Source: Owenia fusiformis
Taxonomy: Eukaryota > Annelida > Polychaeta > Sabellida > Oweniidae
Reading direction: 5' to 3'
NCBI GenBank assembly: GCA_903813345.2
Contig: CAIIXF020000002.1
Location: 31,428,926-31,492,925, forward strand
Length of the DNA stretch: 64,000 nt
Position numbers and translations under genes: made by a program. The notes below the pieces were generated by a model. The model did no database searches and was not told the origin of the DNA. It saw only the letters and a program-made list of their open reading frames with translations. This document shows, piece after piece, positions 22,376 through 31,913 of this stretch (position 1 is its first letter; each line of letters begins with the position of its first letter).

Positions 22376-24067
22376 TTATGTTTCCGGCCGGGCAGTGCTC
22401 CTTGGGCCCTGCCGGTTGAAGTTTCCCGATCCGTTATTTGCTTTACCATATCTAGATCCTTCAAATTTTTGATAAAAACTGTCATTTTGGCCTCTGTTTG
22501 CATTCTTTGGACTTGGACAAGCCATAAAACGATGCCCGTAACCTTGACAATTAAAGCACTTCAATTGAGAGTTTTTATTAGTCCCGGGAGCCCCCCTTTG
22601 CACGAAGTTTAAATGTCTTTGTTGATCAGGAGTTCTAACATTTTCTTTTTTTTCATAATTGGTCTTTTGATCGGCGTTTACTCTTTTTGTCAATTTTTCT
22701 ACTTCCTCTTTCAATGCCCTAACCTCATCTAAAGAGTCTTCAGTTTCTTGCCCTGACATTGACCTTACAAATCGCCGATTTTCATTGCTAAACCTAACGC
22801 GCGAATTTGTGTTTTCTACAAATGACTCTGTCTCTATAGCAACGCGTATAGCTTCATCTAAGTTTTTACACTTTGCTTGAAACACTGAAAGCTTCAGGTT
22901 ATGATCATTTAAAGCGTCAATGAAATGATTAATTGCAAATCGTTCTCTTGATTTTTCATCTGGCAATTCTGGGTATGCTAAATTAGTTAAGCGCCTGATA
23001 TTATGACCTAATTCAGCCAATGATTCATTTTGCTTTCTTCGTCTCCGTTTTAATTCAGCTTCAAAACGAGCCCCCTGTCCCTCTGTACCAAATCTTCTAC
23101 TTAGACGTGCTATTAGCTCATCATATTGACATCGCTTTTCTTCAGGCATATCGCCAACAACTTGTTGCGCTGGACCGCGTAAACTGGCGGCGAGGAAACT
23201 TGCTTTAACTTTTGAACCCCATCCATTTATTTCCGCGCAACATTCAAAATGCGCTTTATAATCAACCCATGGAGTTTCACCTGAGTATCTATCTGGAGCC
23301 ATTGCTGGTTTGCTTAACTTCCTAACGCTACTTTCTTTATTTAGGACACTTGAATCATTCAAATTACCCAGAATATCATTGTCTTCATTATCGTTGAAAT
23401 CTATTAAATTCATTGTCTTCTTGTCAGGTTTCATTGGTTTGTTTGCAAAACTTTCATTTTTTTCTTGAGAATAATGTGTACTTTCAAGGACAGGTTGTTG
23501 ACTCTTAATTTTTTTTGGCCCTGACAAAGTTTCAATATCTACAAAATTTCCTGATGAATCAACATATGTTACAATTGGAGTTAAATCATGCGTCTCGGCA
23601 AACAGTTTGATCCGTACATCGTCAAGTTTTTGCTTAGCTACATTTCTAGGCTTTTGCATTTTGTCATTTGAAACACCTTGACTATTTAACCTCATCGTAT
23701 CATTAACTACATCGTTAAAATGAGTCAATTTGGGATCTGAGATTTCAAAGCTTTCACGAGCGCTAAACCCAGGAGGCGGAGGCCTGTCAGTAGGTGATTT
23801 ACTAGGTCTCATTGTGCTGAAACTCTTAGAATCATACCCTGAAGTTTCAAATGTATTTCCCGATGCAGTCTGTTTAATCCCGGGGTCACTCTGAAAAGTT
23901 TGCAATTTGCTATTTACATCTTCCCGTTTGTTATACGCGACCTCCCCATCGTCATACTTTTCTTGAACATTTTTGTCACCGTTATCAGTTCCCCCGACGG
24001 CACCTAAACTGTGTAAATCCCCATTTTCACCTTGATCTTCCGCTTGATCTTTCCCCTCCATATTCAC
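22376..24067 (-). CDS. gag: Gag polyprotein of Ty3/gypsy element
   Basis: 563 codons. A long polar N-terminal third (acidic, Ser/Asn/Lys rich) is followed by a capsid-like region of the retrotransposon Gag family (APDRYSGETPWVDY... through FGTEGQGARFEAEL..., about residues 255-430). A CCHC zinc knuckle, CFNCQGYGHRFMAC, lies near residue 505, and the C-terminus is Gly/Asn/Arg rich and likely binds nucleic acid. The stop lies 12 nt before the first ATG of pol, which is in the -1 frame. The slippery heptamer lies 45 nt before the stop. Confidence 0.95.
   Translation of the reverse strand: MNMEGKDQAEDQGENGDLHSLGAVGGTDNGDKNVQEKYDDGEVAYNKREDVNSKLQTFQSDPGIKQTASGNTFETSGYDSKSFSTMRPSKSPTDRPPPPGFSARESFEISDPKLTHFNDVVNDTMRLNSQGVSNDKMQKPRNVAKQKLDDVRIKLFAETHDLTPIVTYVDSSGNFVDIETLSGPKKIKSQQPVLESTHYSQEKNESFANKPMKPDKKTMNLIDFNDNEDNDILGNLNDSSVLNKESSVRKLSKPAMAPDRYSGETPWVDYKAHFECCAEINGWGSKVKASFLAASLRGPAQQVVGDMPEEKRCQYDELIARLSRRFGTEGQGARFEAELKRRRRKQNESLAELGHNIRRLTNLAYPELPDEKSRERFAINHFIDALNDHNLKLSVFQAKCKNLDEAIRVAIETESFVENTNSRVRFSNENRRFVRSMSGQETEDSLDEVRALKEEVEKLTKRVNADQKTNYEKKENVRTPDQQRHLNFVQRGAPGTNKNSQLKCFNCQGYGHRFMACPSPKNANRGQNDSFYQKFEGSRYGKANNGSGNFNRQGPRSTARPET
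22384..22427 (-). promoter_or_regulatory. -1 ribosomal frameshift site (GGGAAAC plus stem-loop)
   Basis: GGGAAAC at 22,421-22,427 sits exactly in the gag frame as G GGA AAC, the X XXY YYZ pattern. After a 5-nt spacer (TTCAA), CCGGCAG (22,409-22,415) can pair with CTGCC-C-GG (22,388-22,395), a 7-bp stem with one bulge and a loop of about 13 nt. Slippage by -1 enters the frame of pol, which is open from here. A further CCGG follows and could extend or compete with the stem. Confidence 0.88.
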
Positions 24068-25044
24068 AAGGTATCAACTTCTATTTAATGAATGAGCTAT
24101 AATCTATACGTAATATCAAAACACAAACAGAATCAAGTATGCTTTTATCCTCAATACAGGGATTTTTACAAAATACAAAGACCAAAAAAACTAGATCTCG
24201 AACATTCAAATCAAATATTCTCAATTCATAATTTCGTCTAACACCAATTCGGGACAATCCAAACACTATAGCCACAGCCAAACAAATAGATACGCGCTCG
24301 ATTTTGCCAATTTTAAAGCAATGCGTCTTAGCATGCACAATTGTAGAAATAAAGGATAGAAAGAAAGTAAAAGAAAGTGTTTTTGAAGTAACTAAAACAG
24401 GAGCCTGTTACATGAGCTTCTTGTTGATAGCAAATACAGAAATTAGTACAACGCTGAAATGCAAGCGTTTTCGTATTTCAATTTTAAAAGTAACTACAAC
24501 GGGAGCCCGTCTTCATTACTAAATGATGATTCCCTTAACAATAGCACGTGTAAACATCAAATATTCTTGACTCTTTGTCTTCTTTTTGTTCACAAGATCA
24601 AGGTAAAGTTACGCATAAATTAACTGAGCGTACACAAACGCAAGATCATTATCAGTCGTTTAAGTGAAGACCGTCAACTTAAATGCATGCATAAACAAAC
24701 ATTGTGCATAAAGACAAAGTTACTACTTAATAGTACAGTGAAGACAAATACTCTTCATTCAAAGTAAACTGAATATGAAGACAAAATCCTAAAGAAAGAG
24801 TTGAAGAGAACTAATCTTCACTCTTCAGTATAGAATGAACCTAACTTAAAAGAAAGAAACGAAGAGAACTAATCTCCGCTCTTTTGTAAGAGTAAAGCTA
24901 ACTTGAAGATGCGAAGAGAACTAATCTCCACTCTTCAGTAAAAGTTAATCAAATTTACAGATGTGAAGAGAACTAATCTCCACTCTTTAATGAAAATAAA
25001 GACACTAAAACTGCGAAAAAGAATCTCTTTACAAGACAAAGACC
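24068..25044 (-). other. Retrotransposon 5' leader
   Basis: About 1 kb between the primer site and the gag start, with no long frame on the transcribed strand. It contains the four-copy hairpin repeat described separately and is likely to hold packaging or translation signals; that role is inferred from position only. Confidence 0.7.
24803..24992 (-). repeat. Four-copy hairpin repeat in the retrotransposon leader
   Basis: GAAGAGAACTAATCTCCACT (with small changes) starts at 24,803, 24,861, 24,913 and 24,965, a period of 52-58 bp. Three of the units (24,803, 24,913 and 24,965) end in CTCTT(C/T) facing the opening GAAGAG, giving a 5-6 bp stem with a loop of about 12 nt. Confidence 0.8.
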
Positions 25045-25063
25045 AATCCCACCGCTGCCACCA
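25045..25063 (-). promoter_or_regulatory. Primer binding site, tRNA-Leu
   Basis: TGGTGGCAGCGGTGGGATT on the transcribed strand, one base after the 5' LTR. It is complementary to the 3' end, including CCA, of animal tRNA-Leu (AAG/UAG type) as I know it, over 19 nt. Confidence 0.85.
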
Positions 25064-25064
25064 A

Positions 25065-25465
25065 TGAAGCTTCGAGCTTTGTTGTTTAAATAGCTCTGTG
25101 GGTTCTTCATAAAATAATATGGATTGGTCTTGTAATGTAAAAAAGACAAGATTAACACAGAATTAATATACTCATAAAACTATACTTTATTCCAAGTAAA
25201 AGACTAAACATGTACAATTACACTCTTCAGTGTAAAATAAAACTGTTCAAAGATAAAGAAAGAATGAAAATGAGATTAATAAGATGAAAAGAAATGATGT
25301 GTGATGTTCCCCCCGATCTAACTCTCTACTGAATGAAGCCCAAAATTTCTCTTAAATACCCCCAAGTTATAGGAAATGAAAGGCAATCCCTTACCCTACA
25401 AAACCTATAAGAAACCCATTGAAAGATGGCAGCACAATACGGTGAATCAACATGAAAAATGCTAT
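25065..25465 (-). repeat. 5' LTR of the gypsy element
   Basis: 401 bp, identical by eye to the 3' LTR. It would carry the promoter (TATTTAAG on the minus strand) and R-region poly-A signal. The right ATAAG duplication follows at 25,466-25,470. Confidence 0.95.
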
Positions 25466-25611
25466 ATAAGGATCGCTCTATATAATTAACAGAAGATTGG
25501 AACTATTCCTAGTCAAATATGATACATACACGGTGTCAGCGGTGATGAATGATTAATAATTCGTTGAAAGTCTTAACTACATCTATGTAGTATATTAAGT
25601 ATACAACTTAC

Positions 25612-25766
25612 GACAATCAAACGCTTTCCTCCACATAGGAACATCAACCCCCTCTTGCTTACATGCCTCGGCAAACTTAGACACAATATCACATATGTTC
25701 TCAGGATTATCACAGTGATCAACCATACAGTCCTTAACGAAATTCTGGACACATGCGCCTGGAATT
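25612..25766 (-). CDS. Gene A exon 10: C8 domain, second half
   Basis: 155 bp, acceptor TAATTGCAG, donor TGTC|GTAAGT, phase 2 in and 1 out. It encodes IPGACVQNFVKDCMVDHC, CDIVSKFAEACKQEGV and PMWRKAFDC. The pattern C...C...C..D.C...C..(8)..C...G....WR...C is the signature of the C8 module of VWF-like proteins. Confidence 0.9.
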
Positions 25767-26134
25767 CTGCAATTACAAAAAAACAAGACCAAGTGTCAAC
25801 ACAAAACATACTGAAAAGTGAAGAAACGATTTTTGCGTCCTTTGTGTGAAAAGGGAATGGAATAAATCACGATTTCGACATAATACTACATGTTTTAACG
25901 ATCAAGTAACAAGTATTTTACGTGGCTTAACTATTTTTTGTCTACAAAAATATTTCAACGGAGGTGTTTTTCTTAATATAATGTGTCCATTTAGTTGTTT
26001 TCACTTTACATTGAAATCAGATTGAACCTATTAAAGAGACTCTATTGGCCACTCGGTGTATATACAGTCAGCCCACTACTTTCGACTTAGTCCCTATATG
26101 ATTTGAACACCATCTGGCAATCAATGTCACTTAC

Positions 26135-26260
26135 CTTCCAACGCATTCTGCAAAAATACCATATGGATTGACTACCTCTTCACATACAACTTTAGCTTCC
26201 TCCATTTCCCCATCGTTCTTACAAGGATTTGGAAGATCGTCGTTTAGGCTGCTGACACAC
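26135..26260 (-). CDS. Gene A exon 9: C8 domain, first half
   Basis: 126 bp, acceptor TTGATTTCAG, donor GGAAG|GTAAGTG, phase 2-2. It encodes CVSSLNDDLPNPCKNDG, then VVCEEVVNPYGIFAEC, the C...C...C...(F)..C half of a C8 module. It joins in frame to exons 8 and 10. Confidence 0.88.
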
Positions 26261-26624
26261 CTGAAATCAAGTGCTTATTTACGTACAGTAAAACCTGCAA
26301 AATGGAACACCTCTATAATTGGAACACTTTTCACATTCCCGTGACCCATTGAGTTATCACAACCTTAAATCAATGATATATTCATTGACAGTGACATCTG
26401 TCAAATGGACACTATCTAAATGACACACCATTGTAAATTGAACACTTTTGACAGTCATATGACCGACTTTTAGAGGGTGGTTCACTAAATTCAGGTTTTA
26501 ATGTTGGCACCTCGGTCATACAAATACCCATTTTAGAATATGCATATGATTTAGTTTAAAACGGGTAATCTTTGCTCAACTATGTCTGCTTATAAATAAG
26601 TGTTCAACAACATATTTTTCTTAC

Positions 26625-26764
26625 CTTGGATCCTCGGCATCAAGTACTTGGTAACTATCTCCCAGCAACGTGCCCTTATTTGGTTGCCCAGTAAGATCAG
26701 TTCCAGAGGAATCCGAGCTATCGTTAGGCTTGTTACCATCAAAGTTTTTGCACAATCCGTCAAC
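26625..26764 (-). CDS. Gene A exon 8: end of the VWD domain
   Basis: 140 bp, acceptor TTCGTGCAG, donor CCAAG|GTAAG, phase 0 in and 2 out. It encodes VDGLCKNFDGNKPNDSSDSS and onward to DSYQVLDAEDPR. GLC-x-NFDGN-x-x-ND is the highly conserved end of the VWF type D domain (usually GLCGNFDGN). Confidence 0.92.
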
Positions 26765-27689
26765 CTGCACGAATATGTGACAACTTTTGAGCATACCATG
26801 AATGGATCGAAGGGTTAATGCCGATGTCTGAAATCTTTTTTTTCAAAACATTAAGTCTGTGATTTTATTACTTGTCTGATTTCAATAATTTTTGTATTGT
26901 TGGAAACCTTATTCAATTAACTCTTCAGAAAAGTATTGCATTACTTTATTTTTACAAATTCAATTTTATTGGCATCAAGTTCCAACTAACATAACTTTGC
27001 CCCTCTAACCCAAAATCACCTTCAAGTTGTATTTACGCCAAAACGCGTCTAATGTTTGACTCAAGCTAAAAAATAACGTAGACACAAAATATTGCAAAAA
27101 ATACTGCTGAAATAATCGCGATGGTCGGACCCCCTCCCTTGCAAACCCTAGGGTTAATAATCATGATATAAAATTGCTCTCTCAATGCATTGGGTAGAAT
27201 AGTATTAATTACATATCCATTAATAGATGTCTCAAGTTGATCATCCTAGTTCTTTAAAGCGGCTCTAAGGTCTGTGGAGAGAAAAATGGAGAAATTTTAC
27301 CTTTTCTGAGCTATCGGGGTGAAGTTTGGTCCAACATCTTCTTCCTTATTCCTATTTTATAAAAAATGTATGCATATGGCAATATTCATCAACCAGTAGA
27401 ACTGGCAAATCGTTTAGAATCTACAATTCCATACAAGGAGTCCCACTCATAGATTTTTCAAATTCTTTCCAAGTCGACGTCGAAACACCTAGCTGGCGAA
27501 ATTGAAACTAATTTTTCTGGCTGCTCGAATCGATAAAATCTCTGATAGTGTGAGTCTTTTTATGAAATCTTTCTTATAGAAAACACTTAACGATTATTAG
27601 AAAGCATTAAAAGTTGAATCGGAAGCGTAATCTGAAATAAAAGTGAAAAAACATTGCGCGGACGTCAGAGAACAAATTTCCGGTTTAAT

Positions 27690-27768
27690 AAAAAATGGCG
27701 GATGTCGAAGGAGAAAATATGACGCAGAATTAGAGGATTTTCCTTTGCCATTATCGATCGTTATAAGG
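27690..27768 (+). pseudogene. Possible first-exon fragment of a histone-fold (POLE3-like) gene
   Basis: ATGGCGGATGTCGAAGG opens MADVEGENM. After a two-base frame mismatch the sequence reads AELEDFPLPLSIVIR followed by a GTATGT donor-like site. The second part resembles the N-terminal LPNAVITRI region of POLE3-type histone-fold proteins. Because the ATG frame hits a stop, it is at best a broken copy within a gene A intron. The similarity is short and may be chance. Confidence 0.2.
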
Positions 27769-28154
27769 TATGTGCACAAATTCTAGTTGCATACATGGAA
27801 AATAGATACATTTTTAAAGGCAACAACATATTCAAAGCTTTCATTTTACGATAGGCCCAGGATCATTGGATACGACTCGGCAATCGATATTCACACTTTA
27901 ATCATGACATATTCTTTCTAAATGTCGTAAATATTTCGTCTGATGTAACTGGGAACAGTGTATTGTCAATCAAAACACACAATTCTAATATGAAAGATAA
28001 AAGCAAATGTAATAAAATGTGATACATGTACCAAAGCGCCTAAACTACATGGTTTTTGATGAAAAACATGCATAGGGAAAATAATTTCATCTTCTCTATA
28101 ACTATTTATATTTTAACATTTCCTCGAGGAGAAATCTAAATACTTGAAATATAC

Positions 28155-28318
28155 CATTTCCTTCCACTGTCGACCAAGTGAAACGCTGATACCATAGCGG
28201 AATACTATATTCAGTGACATCACTGGACAGTTGAAAAGTACGTCTGCCCCACTGACGTCGATTGAGTACTTGAAAATGCAGTATTATTAGGAAATGTAGT
28301 CACGGGTTTCGTGTTGAC
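28155..28318 (-). CDS. Gene A exon 7: VWD domain, third part (one base out of frame)
   Basis: Acceptor GATTGTTTACAG, donor GAAATG|GTATAT. The first frame reads VNTKPVTTFPNNTAFSS, matching the VNG-x-x-V-x-LP segment of VWD. The last part, in another frame, reads DVSGADVLFNCP and NIVFRYGISVSLGRQWKEM, matching the FGxxVxxD...V region. Flanking exons both need phase 0, but the exon is 164 bp, one short of a multiple of three, and the first frame meets TGA. Joining the two parts gives the normal distance between VN and GLC (about 60 residues). This suggests a 1-nt deletion or a sequencing indel near 28,265-28,272. A 47-nt mini-intron (GTACTC...CTGTCCAG) would also restore frame but shorten the domain. 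Confidence 0.75.
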
Positions 28319-29085
28319 CTGTAAACAATCATACATAATGATAATAATATACAAGTAAGAAAGTATAAACTTAAAAACGCATGAAATCGTGAACCAGAGA
28401 TATTTTAAACAAGAATTCGTATAAGCTTGGCATGAGGTATCACATACCACAGAATTTGAGACTGAATGTTCTGTCTTGTATAAAGACAACTATTCTTATG
28501 TATTGTATAAGTATTGACTATTATTTTTTACATGCATTGTAATGACTTCAGTATGAATGAAATGTTCCTTGGGGTTATGGTCTCAGATTTTAATATTGGT
28601 ACTTGTACGGGGAAGGGGCTATAGACACATTGGATTATGATTTGGGATAGTTGTGGTTTGTTCTTATGACTGGTGCATATTTTTTTCTTTATTTGCTGTG
28701 TTCTGTAACCATTTTTGTACTTTCCTATTGGCACTTGCGCATACATATCCAGCCAATCAGAACACAATATTTAAAATAACCTGCATCCTAAAAATAACAA
28801 CCAAATTCGTGCCTCATTTTGATTCACTGAAAGGATTACCCTCATGAAAATCGTAAGATCATGTTGACAGTTAAATGAATGAAAACCTATTAAAAGTAGC
28901 GTATGTAATAGCAAGTCGGGTGCTCATTCAAGTCAAATGGTCAATTTTACAAAACTCTTGCAAAAAGGTTTCCTTGCAAAACTTTTCTTTTAAGTATTTT
29001 GATTATTTTAAGTTTAAGTAGTACAAAATACTTTGCAGTACGCGGAAAGTATTTAAGCACATGATGTAATAAATTGTGGATTGTA

Positions 29086-30059
29086 CAGGGTGACCCCAAA
29101 AAATGCAACCCTCCATTTCTTCAATATTTTTCTTAAATGGAGGTTAATTGCTCTGAAATTCGGCACACAAGGACTTCATTCAATGTGGGATCCTCTGGCA
29201 AAGTTTCAATAACCATGGTCTTATATTGATAGAGCTATGGTCGTTCCAAAATATGCTCCAAATGTCGTCCATTTCCAATGTCAGGTTTTCAGATGAATCA
29301 CATTCCCTTCTTTCTGAACATGTAAACTCAAGAAATAATGTGTTCTGGGATCACTAATTCCAGATGAAGTGCTTCAAATGCCCCTTCATTCTGTTAAATG
29401 CACAGCTTTGGCTGCCAATTTCCAAACATGAAATCATCAGCCCCTTTTGGTTTGAGGTTGATAATGCCAACACTGTTACTGTTAACACATAGCACAATAT
29501 TTGCGTTCCCAAGAAGTTCTAGGCAGTTCTAGAGTGGTATAGAGGCTTCAATAGACAAGAACAGTGTTTCTAGAGGGATGGAGATTCTCCTCACACTTCT
29601 GATGATAGCATAGCCTGGCTCACTAGTCATTTCTATGAGATGAGATGATCTCTCCTAGGACGGAGAACCCTAGTCATCCCACAGTCTTGATCTCAATGCC
29701 CCTGACTTCTATATATGGGGTTATTTAAAGGATAGTGTGTATGAAAATAACCCTACCGCAATTGCAGAACTCCAATAAGTAATGGCTGCAAAAATTTGAG
29801 CCATGCCCATGGGGAAGAATGCATCCGTGTTATGAACAGTTTTCTTTGAACATTGCAAGTTTGTTTTCAGCGAAATTGACGACATCTGGAGCATATTTTG
29901 AAACAACCATAACTCTAGCAATATAAGTCTATGATTATTAAAACTTTGCCAGAGGATCCCACATTGAATGAAGTCCTTGTGTGCCAAATCTCAGAGCAAT
30001 TTATCACCATTTAAGAAAATATTGAAGAAATGGAGGGTTGCACTTTTGGGGTCACCCTG
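29086..30059. mobile_element. Mariner-type element with long inverted arms and TA duplication
   Basis: TA at 29,084-85 and 30,060-61 flank arms of about 190 bp beginning CAGGGTGACCCCAAAA (29,086-29,280 and 29,870-30,059), roughly 85-90% alike. The interior of about 590 bp shows no intact transposase. It lies in the gene A intron between exons 6 and 7. Confidence 0.75.
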
Positions 30060-30339
30060 TAGATTCAATGTCTAGGATTGTATCCTAGAATTTGAATTCG
30101 TGACTGCCGCATTTTTCTATACCAGTCAGACAAGACAACCCGTGTTGAAACTGTCTACTATTCATTGAATCCCGGGCTTAAGTAATTTGAACTGCCTTTC
30201 TAGGGTTTCAAAAAACATGAAAGCCAGGTGTTTATGATAATTTAGCTTTGCATTGTTTCAGATAAAATCAGGTACCTAAAAGACACCTAAATGTGTCAGG
30301 TACCTAAATGTCATAAAATAATCTATTGTCACCAAGCAC

Positions 30340-30453
30340 CTTAACATTCGTCCCTGGTCCAAGGCGTATGACGTCATTGCCTATGTAAACATCTGCATAC
30401 TTTGTGAATGACACAGAGCTGGTGGGTGATGTGCGAACATTCTTCACTTCAAT
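30340..30453 (-). CDS. Gene A exon 6: VWD domain, second part
   Basis: 114 bp, phase 0-0, acceptor TTTATTTTAG, donor GTTAAG|GTGCTT. It encodes IEVKNVRTSPTSSVSFTKYA then DVYIGNDVIRLGPGTNVK, which is the central beta-strand part of VWD (V...V.V.....I.L..G). It joins smoothly to VNTKPVTTFP in exon 7. Confidence 0.88.
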
Positions 30454-30658
30454 CTAAAATAAAAACGTAGTTCCTACTTGAAGATACATGAAAACACAAG
30501 AGTTCATTTTTCTGTGCAAAAGCCAAGGACCTTTGCCTTTTGCAAAATAAGCCATCCTACTCAAACAAAATATATCATAAAAAGGCCATATACATTGTAC
30601 CCTTTAGGATGGGACTGATAAGTGTCACAAGTGTGATGTTATCGTACATACAATGTAC

Positions 30659-30789
30659 CTTGAATGCCCCATCGAGGGCCCTTACGAGACTGTATTTGCA
30701 ATCGCCCTGGAAGTCATAACGTAAGCCATCGAAAGTTGTGTAATGTGGATCTCCCCATCCACTACATGTACCTGGTTTGGTATGGGGCT
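30659..30789 (-). CDS. Gene A exon 5: start of the VWD domain
   Basis: 131 bp, acceptor AATATTCCAG, donor TTCAAG|GTACAT, phase 1 in and 0 out. It encodes [20 protein letters not shown] then [13 protein letters not shown]. GDPHYxTFDGxxYxFxGxCxYxL is the diagnostic opening of the VWF type D domain. Confidence 0.95.
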
Positions 30790-31736
30790 CTGGAATATTA
30801 GAAATACAGGGAGACCATAAGATATCATAACAAATAATGTATCATGTGCTTCGATAATTTCTAACTTGTTAATCAAGTATATTTGCGACCATCTGCAAAG
30901 ATGGAATTGTTAAATATTTCACACTCATAAAGCAGAATACGTTTTATTATGTCCATATGACTTGTATCCTTTCACACACTGGTTGAATTAACGTTGTTGA
31001 TAAGTTGTTGATGCATAATTTGTCGAAAGCTTTGCTTCGCCAGAAAGTGCCCTTATAGGGGGTTAGCTTTTAAATGACAGACAACGAAAACATCACACTA
31101 CATGTACATATTGTCATTTTTGTGATGAATTTAGGTTTTGCTGTCTAATATTTTATATCCTCCAAACATTAAGAGTTCGGCTAAGCACCAATACGATTTC
31201 AAATGATTATTTTAAGAAATGGAACTCATCCAATGTAGTATCTAAATGACTGTTATACATTTAATTCCTTAGTATACCGAATATATTGGACATGAAAAGG
31301 TACAAATCATATGGACATTATAAAACGTATTCTTTTTATAAGTATGAAAAATCAAACAATTCCCGAGGGCTGGTTGCAAACATCCTTTAATATTTAACAA
31401 GTGGGAAGTTATCGAAGCTCATGATACATTATTTGTTATGTTGTCTGAGTTCATATTAGCAAACTTTGATTTTTGTCTAAAAAATCATCACTCAAGCTGT
31501 TTATATCAATAAGCGATATTTTCATTATATAACACATAGTCATTATAACCAATTGTTTTGACATAAAAATATCACACATCAAATGTCGTTGATATTTACA
31601 TATCAAACATATCAGGCTTTAGTAGAATAACAGAATTTGACTATATTTGATAATAGCAATTATCGTGTTGCCCACATACTAATCTACCATTTATTTTGGA
31701 TTAATGTAAGTAGGGAACGTCCCTTGAAATACATAC
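30790..31736 (-). other. Gene A intron 4
   Basis: AT-rich intron. Part of it is duplicated: the block around 30,800-30,960 (CATATGAC, ATCATGTGCTTCGATAA) recurs in altered form near 31,310-31,440. No coding signal. Confidence 0.5.
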
Positions 31737-31913
31737 GTGAGCATTCAATCTTGCTGCATTTAAACATCTGGGTTTCTATGCTAGATCCCTTACATGGCTT
31801 TCCTCCACCTTGTGATGGTATTTTTCCTCTTGCCCTAGTGCAATGTTTCTGACAGCATTTGCCACACTCCGTACACTTGCCCCAGTCGGTCCACTGTTTC
31901 CATAGGCAATTCA
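31737..31913 (-). CDS. Gene A exon 4: TSP1-like domain
   Basis: 177 bp, phase 1-1, acceptor TGACATTTCAG, donor TCAC|GTATGT. It encodes NCLWKQWTDWGKCTECGKCC, then RARGKIPSQGGGKPCKG and MFKCSKIECS. The W-x-x-W-x-x-W and six or more cysteines fit a thrombospondin type-1-like fold, but the CECGKCCQKHC start differs from the classic CSVTCG. Its acceptor and first 53 nt are the unit of the 90-bp minisatellite immediately upstream (31.86-33.6 kb), so the real exon lies at the end of the array. Confidence 0.88.

Larger units (their letters stand above)
14571..25465 (-). mobile_element. Full-length Ty3/gypsy LTR retrotransposon, apparently young
   Basis: The order on the minus strand is 5' LTR (25,065-25,465), tRNA-Leu primer site, leader of 1 kb, gag, pol (protease, RT, RNase H, integrase), a 3.2-kb non-coding segment, polypurine tract, 3' LTR (14,571-14,971). 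The two LTRs read identically over 401 bp, both ORFs are open, and a 5-bp duplication is present, all of which point to a recent insertion. Integrase after RNase H and a GPY motif place it in Ty3/gypsy (Metaviridae). No env-like frame is seen. It sits in the same orientation as gene A, in the intron between the C8 and TIL exons, so its poly-A signals could affect gene A transcripts. Confidence 0.95.

Noticed and set aside
27301-27353. Small exon (NKEEDVGPNFTPIAQK) before a GTAAAA donor as part of VWD
   Set aside because: Its end phase does not fit the phase-0 start of the next exon and the residues do not match VWD.
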